Shown one piece after another: positions 8,687-14,794 of a stretch of 24,057 nucleotides of DNA. The position numbers and the translations under genes were made by a program. The notes under the pieces are model-generated. The model did no database searches. It was not told the DNA's origin and worked only from the letters and a program-made list of their open reading frames with translations. Position 1 is the first letter of the stretch, and each line of letters begins with the position of its first letter. The DNA is from a bacterium (lineage in GTDB: Bacteria > Bacillota_I > Bacilli_A > RFN20 > DUOF01). The stretch lies in NCBI GenBank assembly GCA_012839015.1, contig DUOF01000090.1, positions 1-24,057 of the forward strand, in the 5' to 3' direction.

Positions 8687-10444
8687 ATGGCAATCATAAA
8701 AATATTACCAAGAGACCTGGTTACTAAAATAGCAGCAGGTGAAGTAGTCGAAAGACCTGCGAGCGTGGTCAAAGAATTAATTGAAAACTCGATAGATTCT
8801 GGCGCTAAAAATATAACTGTTAAAATTGAAGGGGCAGGTAAAACCTTAATTAGAGTAATAGACGATGGTTCGGGAATGGAACGTGAGGACCTTTTAAATG
8901 CCTTTACACCACATGCTACTAGTAAGATAAATAGCATAAAAGATTTATTTAGAATAAAAACTCTAGGGTTTAGGGGTGAAGCACTACCTTCTATTTCTTC
9001 AGTTAGCGAGGTAGTTGCCATTAGCTCTACCGGAGACAAGGGATACCGAGTAGAATTAGAAAATGGTAAAGTTGAGAAAATAGAACAAACCTCTGCTAAC
9101 AAGGGAACTACTATTGACGTTAAGAACCTGTTTTACAACACTCCAGCCAGATTAAAATATCTTAAATCTGACTACACTGAACTGGCAAGGATAAATGAAA
9201 TTGTTTCAAAACACGCCCTTGCTCACACTGATATCTCTTTTTCATTGTATATAGATGAAAAGCTAAACTTCTCATCCTCTGGAAGAGGAGATGTCAATGA
9301 AGTCATTGCAAGTCTGTACGGTTTAGAAGTGGCTAGAGAAATGAAACCATTCTCTAAAAAGGATAGTGATTTTGAAGTAAGTGGTTATACAAGTTCTATT
9401 GGTATATCTAAGTCCAATAGAAACTTTATTACCACTATCTTAAATGGTAGACCAGTAAGGGTACTAGGAGTACACAACGCTGTTGTTGATGCTTATAAGA
9501 CTTATTTAATGGATGGTAGATTTCCAATTACGGTAGTTAACATTGAGGTGGACCCCAGCCTAATAGATGTCAATGTTCACCCAAGTAAAAATGAGGTCAG
9601 GATTTCCAAAGAACTTCAATTACTTAGTTTAATTGAGTCTGCTATTAGTGATGTTTTCAAAAACAACATGATCGCCCCTAAGGTATATGCCCAGGCAGTT
9701 AACAAGAACCAACAAATAAAGATGGATGTAATGACTTTCTTTAATGAGAAAGCCAAATTTTCAGACATTGACCAAGTAAGAGAAGCCGGGGATGAAGAAA
9801 TCAATTCTCTCAATTTTGAATTTATTGATAATTCTCAAGTTGAAAGAGAAGGTTATGAAAGTGGAATCCAATTAATCCCGATCGGACAATATGCAGGTAA
9901 ATATATAATTGCATATGATGATGAGGCACTTTACTTAGTTGACCAACATGCTGCTGCGGAAAGAATTAACTATGAAAAGTTCTTAGAAGACTTTAACGAT
10001 CAAGAGAGATGGACCTACACCGATTTATTAGTACCTCTAATAATTCAGGTAAGGGCTTCCCAAAGCACTCAATTAATAGAGTATATACCAGAACTTGAGA
10101 AAATAGGAATTAAGATTAGCCCCTTTGGGATTAACTCCTTTAGAGTTAGTTCTATCCCAACCTGGATGAAGGATGCCAACGTACAAGAGTATATCGAGGA
10201 AGCTATCGAACAAGTTCTAAATAGCCAAGGAAAAATCAAGGTAGGAGATCTTCGTTCCAATGCTATAGCAATGCTTAGCTGTAAAGCGGCTCTTAAGGCT
10301 AATCGCCACTTATCACTATCAGAGATGTCAATGCTTCTAAGAAACCTATTAATGTGTAATAACCCGTTTACTTGCCCACACGGTCGACCAATTACCATAC
10401 TATTTACTATGGGCGAACTAGATAAAATGTTTAAAAGGACCTAA
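8687..10444 (+). CDS. mutL: DNA mismatch repair protein MutL (nuclease type)
   Basis: A 585-residue MutL. The N-terminal GHKL ATPase shows IAAGEVVERPASVVKEL with catalytic Glu30 and Asn34, DDGSGM and GFRGEAL. The C-terminal dimerisation domain keeps the metal-dependent endonuclease motifs: DQHAAAERINYE starting at about residue 419, SCKAALKANR near 531 and CPHGRP starting at Cys563. It should therefore nick the DNA strand itself, as MutL does in organisms without MutH. The linker between the halves is shorter than in E. coli. Start codon placement is supported by GAGAGGAGTG upstream. The stop TAA overlaps the miaA ATG by one base (TAATG), so the two are translationally coupled. Confidence 0.97.
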   Translation: MAIIKILPRDLVTKIAAGEVVERPASVVKELIENSIDSGAKNITVKIEGAGKTLIRVIDDGSGMEREDLLNAFTPHATSKINSIKDLFRIKTLGFRGEALPSISSVSEVVAISSTGDKGYRVELENGKVEKIEQTSANKGTTIDVKNLFYNTPARLKYLKSDYTELARINEIVSKHALAHTDISFSLYIDEKLNFSSSGRGDVNEVIASLYGLEVAREMKPFSKKDSDFEVSGYTSSIGISKSNRNFITTILNGRPVRVLGVHNAVVDAYKTYLMDGRFPITVVNIEVDPSLIDVNVHPSKNEVRISKELQLLSLIESAISDVFKNNMIAPKVYAQAVNKNQQIKMDVMTFFNEKAKFSDIDQVREAGDEEINSLNFEFIDNSQVEREGYESGIQLIPIGQYAGKYIIAYDDEALYLVDQHAAAERINYEKFLEDFNDQERWTYTDLLVPLIIQVRASQSTQLIEYIPELEKIGIKISPFGINSFRVSSIPTWMKDANVQEYIEEAIEQVLNSQGKIKVGDLRSNAIAMLSCKAALKANRHLSLSEMSMLLRNLLMCNNPFTCPHGRPITILFTMGELDKMFKRT

Positions 10445-11355
10445 TGATGGAAAAGGTTATTGTAATAGTAGGACCTACTGGGGTAGGTAAAACTAAACTG
10501 AGCGTAGACTTAGCTAGACACTTTAACACTGAAATAATAAGTGCTGACAGCATGCAAATATATAAGGGTATGGACATTGGTACCGCTAAGGTAACAAAAG
10601 ATGAAACTTCTGGTATTAAACATCACTTAATTGATATTAAAGAAATTGAAGAGAGTTATTCTGTTTTTGAATCCCAAATTAATATTAGGAAGAAAATTAC
10701 GGAAATAAACAAAATGGACAAGATTCCTATTATAGTCGGGGGCACCGGCCTCTTCATTAAAGCAGCCCTGTATGATTACACGTTCTTAAAAGAGGAAAAA
10801 AGGGAAACTCAAACTTATGAAGGAATAAGTAATGAAGAACTATATGAAAAATTAGTCTCTATTGATAAAGAGAGTGCTAATAAGATCCATGTTAACAACC
10901 GAAGAAGGATCATAAGAGCCCTTCAAATAGCAAGTAGCGATATTAAAAAAAGTGATATTATTAAAAGTCAAAAACATAAACCACTTTATGATATCAAAAT
11001 GATTGGTTTAACAACGGATAGGAAAACACTTTATAAAAGAATAGACAATAGAGTAGATAAAATGCTAGAGAAAGGTCTGCTTGATGAAGTTAAAGCTATT
11101 TATGATAAATACAAGGGGCAAAATTATCAAAGTCTTCAGGGTATTTCGTATAAAGAATTATTTTTATACTTTGATAAAAAAATAACTCTAGAAGAGGCAA
11201 TAGATTTAATTAAAAAGAAAAGTAGGAACTATGCTAAAAGGCAATATACATGGTTTAATAATCAATTTAGAGTTAATTGGTTTGATGTAGATTTCAATAA
11301 CTTTGATAATACCGTTAAAGAAGTATTATCTTTCCTGGAACATGAAGATGAATGA
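10444..11355 (+). CDS. miaA: tRNA dimethylallyltransferase
   Basis: A 303-residue enzyme that adds dimethylallyl to N6 of A37 in tRNAs reading codons that start with U. It shows the P-loop GPTGVGKT at residues 10-17, SADSMQIYKGMDIGTAK with the catalytic Asp, GGTGLFIKAALY, and the C-terminal YAKRQYTWFNN segment that contacts tRNA. Length is normal. Two ATGs are adjacent (10444 and 10447); the first overlaps the mutL stop, and either could serve. The mutS-mutL-miaA order is common in Bacillota. The downstream tcdA overlaps its end. Confidence 0.95.
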   Translation: MMEKVIVIVGPTGVGKTKLSVDLARHFNTEIISADSMQIYKGMDIGTAKVTKDETSGIKHHLIDIKEIEESYSVFESQINIRKKITEINKMDKIPIIVGGTGLFIKAALYDYTFLKEEKRETQTYEGISNEELYEKLVSIDKESANKIHVNNRRRIIRALQIASSDIKKSDIIKSQKHKPLYDIKMIGLTTDRKTLYKRIDNRVDKMLEKGLLDEVKAIYDKYKGQNYQSLQGISYKELFLYFDKKITLEEAIDLIKKKSRNYAKRQYTWFNNQFRVNWFDVDFNNFDNTVKEVLSFLEHEDE

Positions 11356-12040
11356 GAGTGTTTATACAAGGAGTGAACAACTCCTTGGTGAAGACATTTT
11401 AAATAAGATCAAAGGAATGTGTGTAGCAGTAGTTGGTGTGGGTGGAGTCGGCGGTTTTGCGACCGAGGCATTAGTACGACTAGGAGTAGGAAAACTAGTC
11501 ATAATAGATAAAGATGTTGTCTCTATCACAAATATTAATCGCCAAATTATTGCTAGCAAGGAAACTCTTGGTAAACCTAAAGTTTCTATAATGAAAGATA
11601 GAATAAGAGCGATTAATCAAGAAATAGAAGTCGTATCATATTTAGATAACTTTGATGCAAGCAAGGCATCACTAATTTTAGAAAATGGAGTAGATTATGT
11701 TGTAGACGCAATTGATTCTCTCTCTTGTAAATGGGATTTAATTAAGCTTTGTTTAGATAATAAAATACCGTTTATTTCTAGTTTAGGAATGGGTAATAGA
11801 ATAGACCCATCTCAAATTAAAATAACGACACTAGATAAAACAAGCAATGACCCCTTAGCTAAAAAACTAAGACTCATGGCCAGGAAAGAAAACTATGATT
11901 TAGGAAAAATCAACTGTGTATTCTCTAGTGAGATACCCAGAGTTAATCTAAGACCACCATCAAGCATCGTATTAACACCTTCAGTCTCAGGTATCTACTG
12001 TGCGAGTGCTTTTTTGAATTTTGTATTATATGGGAAATAA
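11348..12040 (+). CDS. tcdA: tRNA threonylcarbamoyladenosine dehydratase
   Basis: An E1-like (ThiF/MoeB-fold) enzyme of about 230 residues that uses ATP to cyclise t6A37 to ct6A37. The nucleotide-binding GVGGVGGFATEALVRLG and DKDVVSITNINRQI are clear, then VDAIDSLSCKWDL and SLGMGNRIDPSQIKI, both typical of the TcdA/YrvM branch and not of ThiF or MoeB. I chose ATG 11348 (just inside the miaA end, with TGGA about 9 bases upstream). ATG 11342 is equally possible. The frame stays open back to 11303, but that extension would be embedded in miaA and lies outside the family. Its substrate is made by the tsaB/tsaD/tsaE genes at the other end of the window. Confidence 0.9.
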   Translation: MNESVYTRSEQLLGEDILNKIKGMCVAVVGVGGVGGFATEALVRLGVGKLVIIDKDVVSITNINRQIIASKETLGKPKVSIMKDRIRAINQEIEVVSYLDNFDASKASLILENGVDYVVDAIDSLSCKWDLIKLCLDNKIPFISSLGMGNRIDPSQIKITTLDKTSNDPLAKKLRLMARKENYDLGKINCVFSSEIPRVNLRPPSSIVLTPSVSGIYCASAFLNFVLYGK

Positions 12041-12060
12041 TTATCCAGGCTTTATTTTCA

Positions 12061-12089
12061 TTTACTTTAAAAAATGGTTATGCTAATAT
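12061..12089 (+). promoter_or_regulatory. Promoter of the his leader-hisS unit
   Basis: TTTACT (12061-12066), 17-bp spacer, TAATAT (12084-12089), with an extended -10 TG at 12081-12082. The predicted start near 12096 is just before the leader peptide's GAGG ribosome site, which fits a leader transcript whose first job is to translate the peptide. Confidence 0.55.
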
Positions 12090-12107
12090 TATTCATGAGG
12101 CGAGTTT

Positions 12108-12146
12108 ATGTATATTTTAAAAGATCATCACCATCAACATCGTTAA
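12108..12146 (+). CDS. His-rich leader peptide (12 aa) of the hisS attenuator
   Basis: A 12-codon reading frame encoding MYILKDHHHQHR, with three consecutive His codons (12126-12134), then Gln, His, Arg and TAA at 12144-12146. GAGG at 12097-12100 is 7 bases before the ATG, a good ribosome site. It sits between a promoter and an intrinsic terminator in front of a histidyl-tRNA synthetase gene. Four His in five codons is the hallmark of ribosome-sensing leader peptides such as the his operon leader of enterobacteria. The peptide itself is presumably not functional; stalling of its ribosome when charged tRNA-His is scarce would be the signal. Confidence 0.82.
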   Translation: MYILKDHHHQHR

Positions 12147-12150
12147 TTTT

Positions 12151-12230
12151 GTGTCTAATAGGCACAAGTAGTTTTACTTTGCCGTAAGATATTTTAAGGA
12201 ACATCTAACGGTCGTTAGATTTTTTAATTT
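12151..12230 (+). promoter_or_regulatory. Transcription attenuator upstream of hisS
   Basis: Competing hairpins are visible by eye. A: GTGTCT (12151-12156) with AGGCAC (12160-12165). B: GGCA-AAGTA (12161-12170, one bulge) with TACTT-TGCC (12175-12183). C, candidate antiterminator: CGTAAGAT (12183-12190) with ATCTAACG (12203-12210), one mismatch. D: the terminator (12203-12220). A and B share bases, as do C and D. A ribosome at the leader stop would cover the left arm of A; one stalled at the His codons would not. That could favour A and C, hence read-through, in starvation, but B and C share only one base, so the exact switching path is inference. Confidence 0.65.
12203..12225 (+). terminator. 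Intrinsic terminator of the hisS attenuator
   Basis: ATCTAAC (12203-12209) pairs perfectly with GTTAGAT (12214-12220) around GGTC, followed by T5 (12221-12225). It lies 19 bases before the hisS start, between the leader peptide and the structural gene, where a conditional terminator belongs. Confidence 0.85.
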
Positions 12231-12244
12231 AAGGGGGAATAGAA

Positions 12245-13477
12245 ATGAGCAAGAGTTTTTTACCAGTTAGGGGTACAAAGGATTTTTTACCAAGCGAGAT
12301 GGAAGTAAGGGAAAAGATAAGGGAAGTCATTTTAAAAACATATCAAAAGTATGGTTTTAATCAAATTAAAACCCCGATTATCGAGGATATCGATCTACTT
12401 CTAGGTAGCGATGGGGGAGACAATTTAAAACTTATTTATAAGATTTTAAAAAGAGGAGAGAAACTAAATCTAGAGACTGATAATATAGATGATTTAGTAG
12501 ATTTAGGACTTAGATACGACCTTACCGTTCCCCTTGCTAGGTTTTATATAAATAATAAGGAAAAGCTGCTACCTATCTTTAAGTCTATCCAAATCGATGA
12601 TGTCTTTAGAGCTGAAAGACCACAAAGAGGAAGAAGTAGACAATTCACCCAGTGTGATATAGATATTATTAATGATGAGAGTATAAACTCTGAAATTGAA
12701 ATAATTTATGTTGCCGGTCAAACCTTACTTAACTTAGGTTTTAAGGACTTTACTTTTAAAATTAGTGACCGCCGTTTATTAAATGAGATATTAGCAAATA
12801 TAGGCTTTGATAGAGACTCATTCGCAGACATTTGTATTAGTGTAGACAAACTTGATAAAATTGGCCTAGAAGGAGTTAAAACTGAGTTAATTAAAAAAGA
12901 ATATGATAATGATAAGGTAACTAAACTAATAGGTGATTTAACAAACATAAAAACAAAAGGAATCAATGGTCTAAAGGAACTAAAGTTAAATGATAATGTA
13001 ATAAGTGAAGTAGAAACCATTGTAAATAATAGCAATGACCTAGCAAATGGTAAATACCAAGTTGAGTTTGATATAAACATCATTAGAGGTCAAGGTTATT
13101 ATACTGCTAGTGTGTTTGAAGTCTACCTTTCTGGTTTTGATGGCGCTTCGGGTGGCGGGGGACGCTACAATGACATGATTGAGAAATTAAATGGCTTTAA
13201 TGTGCCAGCGGTCGGTTTTTCGTTCGGCTTTGAAAGGCTATTTATAATCATCAGTGAAAATAATTTATTAATGGAAAAAAAAGAAAAACTAGCGTTGATT
13301 TATGAAGCAGATGATTTCTCTGAGGTGGTAAAATTGATGGAGGAATATTCTGCTCAGTTTAATGTAACTACAATAAAAAGAAGGAAGAACTTTGGTTATC
13401 AACTAACCAATCTAAAGGAAAATGGTTATACTAAGTATGTTCTTTTCAAAGAAAAGATAATCGAAAACTTAGGGTAG
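12245..13477 (+). CDS. hisS: Histidyl-tRNA synthetase (class II)
   Basis: A 410-residue class II synthetase that charges tRNA-His. N-terminal RGTKDFLP is conserved; LRYDLTVPLARF, motif 2 FRAERPQRGRSRQFTQCDID (from residue 121) and motif 3 VGFSFGFERL are present. The histidine-specific HisA loop is RGQGYYTASVFE (residues 281-292) where most bacterial enzymes have RGLDYYTGTVFE. The anticodon-binding domain, from about residue 327, is short and stops at KEKIIENLG, so the protein lacks the usual last strand. It could be a second HisRS or a divergent sole copy; HisZ is less likely because the motif 2 arginine and catalytic loops are kept. GGGGGAAT precedes the ATG. Expression is probably set by the upstream attenuator. 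Confidence 0.9.
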   Translation: MSKSFLPVRGTKDFLPSEMEVREKIREVILKTYQKYGFNQIKTPIIEDIDLLLGSDGGDNLKLIYKILKRGEKLNLETDNIDDLVDLGLRYDLTVPLARFYINNKEKLLPIFKSIQIDDVFRAERPQRGRSRQFTQCDIDIINDESINSEIEIIYVAGQTLLNLGFKDFTFKISDRRLLNEILANIGFDRDSFADICISVDKLDKIGLEGVKTELIKKEYDNDKVTKLIGDLTNIKTKGINGLKELKLNDNVISEVETIVNNSNDLANGKYQVEFDINIIRGQGYYTASVFEVYLSGFDGASGGGGRYNDMIEKLNGFNVPAVGFSFGFERLFIIISENNLLMEKKEKLALIYEADDFSEVVKLMEEYSAQFNVTTIKRRKNFGYQLTNLKENGYTKYVLFKEKIIENLG

Positions 13478-13492
13478 AGATAATTTAAGCGG

Positions 13493-13521
13493 TTGAATAA
13501 CAATCGTAAAAATAATAGAAT
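13493..13521 (+). promoter_or_regulatory. Promoter of dnaD-nth
   Basis: TTGAAT (13493-13498), 17-bp spacer, TAGAAT (13516-13521), immediately upstream of dnaD, with a ribosome site GATGAGGTG before the ATG. Five of six positions match consensus in each box except the second and third differences noted (TTGACA, TATAAT). Confidence 0.5.
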
Positions 13522-13538
13522 TGGATGAGGTGTATTAA

Positions 13539-14177
13539 ATGGATAAGATGATGGATTTTTTTGACTGGAGAATGGTTTTAATAGATAACTACAAAAAGAT
13601 CGGTTTAGACGAGAAAGATGTAAGTATTATTTTGGTAGTATTTTCATTAAAACAAAAAGGGGTTAAACTAATAACTCCTGACATCATTTCACTTAAAATG
13701 ACTTTAGAGTTTAGTGAAGTAGACTCCAAGTTCACCAATCTTATCAAAAGGGGATATCTTCTACTTGAGGATGAAAACAATTTCAGTATTAGTCTTCAAC
13801 CCCTAAATAAAAAATTAATGGATGTATTCTATGAAAATCTGAAAAGGGAAGAAATGAGTGAATCATATAACAAAGATCTAAATCAAATTCTAGTCATTTT
13901 TGAAAATGAGTTTGGTAGGCCTTTAAGCCAATTTGAAGTAAACTCAATTAAGGAATGGTTTGAACAAGGTAATAGCGTTAGCGTTATTAAGGAAGCCTTG
14001 AATGTTGCTACGCTAGCAAAGGTTAAAACTGTTAGATACATTGATAAAATATTACTAGAATGGAAAAGAAGAGAAGAAATAGCTAAAAATGGACATAGTG
14101 CATTGAGTGACAAGTGGCGCAAGAATATGGACGAGACCATAGAAATAGCTAAGATCAATTGGATGGAAGAACAGTGA
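13539..14177 (+). CDS. dnaD: DNA replication initiation protein DnaD
   Basis: A 212-residue DnaD, which in Bacillus acts in replication initiation and restart by joining DnaA or PriA at the origin and helping load helicase. The N-terminal winged-helix half (about 1-90) is followed by the DDBH2 domain (about 110-185) with LSQFEVNSIKEWFEQGNSV and the signature YxxxIxxxW seen as YIDKILLEW. A basic and acidic C-terminal tail follows. Length is close to B. subtilis (232). The stop TGA overlaps the GTG start of nth, so the two genes are coupled, the same dnaD-nth order as in B. subtilis. Confidence 0.93.
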   Translation: MDKMMDFFDWRMVLIDNYKKIGLDEKDVSIILVVFSLKQKGVKLITPDIISLKMTLEFSEVDSKFTNLIKRGYLLLEDENNFSISLQPLNKKLMDVFYENLKREEMSESYNKDLNQILVIFENEFGRPLSQFEVNSIKEWFEQGNSVSVIKEALNVATLAKVKTVRYIDKILLEWKRREEIAKNGHSALSDKWRKNMDETIEIAKINWMEEQ

Positions 14178-14794
14178 AATCACTAATTGATGGATTAGAT
14201 AAAATGATTGCAAAACCAGTTACCGAACTAGATTACCAAGATGATTATACCCTGCTAATATCAATCATGTTATCTGCTCAAACTACCGATAAAAAGGTTA
14301 ATGATATTTCACCAGAGTTATTTGAAAACTATCCTAATCCTGATTCTATCAAGGAAGAGGATTATGAAAAAATAGAGAGTATTATTAGGCCACTTGGGCT
14401 TAGTAAAACTAAGGCTAATAATATTATTAAAATAGCTAGTTTAATAAAAGAACAGTTTGGTGGAAAAATCCCTTCAACTTATGAAGATTTAATAAAACTC
14501 CCTGGGATTGGCAATAAGACTGCTAAAGTATTTTTGGTAGAGTTTTATAAGCAAAACTATTTCCCGGTCGATACTCATGTAAAAAGAGTAGCTACTAGAC
14601 TAGGTAAAGTAAATGAAAAAGATAGTCCTGAGGTTGTTGAAAAGAAAATGAGTCAGTTCTTCAAAAATATAGACCTAGCTAAAAGGCATCAACAATTTGT
14701 GCTACATGGAAGATATACATGTGTCGCCAGAAAGCCAAAATGTGAACAATGTTCACTTACTAGTCTTTGCAAATATTATAAAGAATCTTTTTAA
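14174..14794 (+). CDS. nth: Endonuclease III (DNA glycosylase/AP lyase)
   Basis: A bifunctional glycosylase of about 206 residues that removes oxidised pyrimidines. The helix-hairpin-helix LPGIGNKTAKV carries the catalytic Lys, and VDTHVKRVATRLG the catalytic Asp 18 residues later, the same spacing as in E. coli. The 4Fe-4S ligands C-x6-C-x2-C-x5-C close the protein. I chose GTG 14174, which overlaps the dnaD stop (GTGA) and has GGAAG 4 bases upstream. A TTG at 14159 would add five residues but has no ribosome site. The stop overlaps the stop of the convergent PBP gene. Confidence 0.95.
   Translation: MKSLIDGLDKMIAKPVTELDYQDDYTLLISIMLSAQTTDKKVNDISPELFENYPNPDSIKEEDYEKIESIIRPLGLSKTKANNIIKIASLIKEQFGGKIPSTYEDLIKLPGIGNKTAKVFLVEFYKQNYFPVDTHVKRVATRLGKVNEKDSPEVVEKKMSQFFKNIDLAKRHQQFVLHGRYTCVARKPKCEQCSLTSLCKYYKESF

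Noticed and set aside
8635..9102. 155-codon open frame on the minus strand over the mutS end and mutL start
   Set aside because: It lies antisense to two well-conserved genes, has no ribosome site and shows no family motif; it mirrors mutL codon structure.
11303..11347. Longer N-terminus for TcdA starting at 11303
   Set aside because: The added residues lie inside miaA in another frame, have no ribosome site and are not part of the family.
12041..12244. T-box riboswitch before hisS
   Set aside because: This is the expected regulator in Bacillota, but the leader is too short and has no AGGGTGG-type antiterminator bulge or stem I; the leader peptide explains the region better.
12718..13083. 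121-codon open frame on the minus strand within hisS
   Set aside because: Ser/Leu/Phe-rich antisense shadow of an intact synthetase gene, with no ribosome site.
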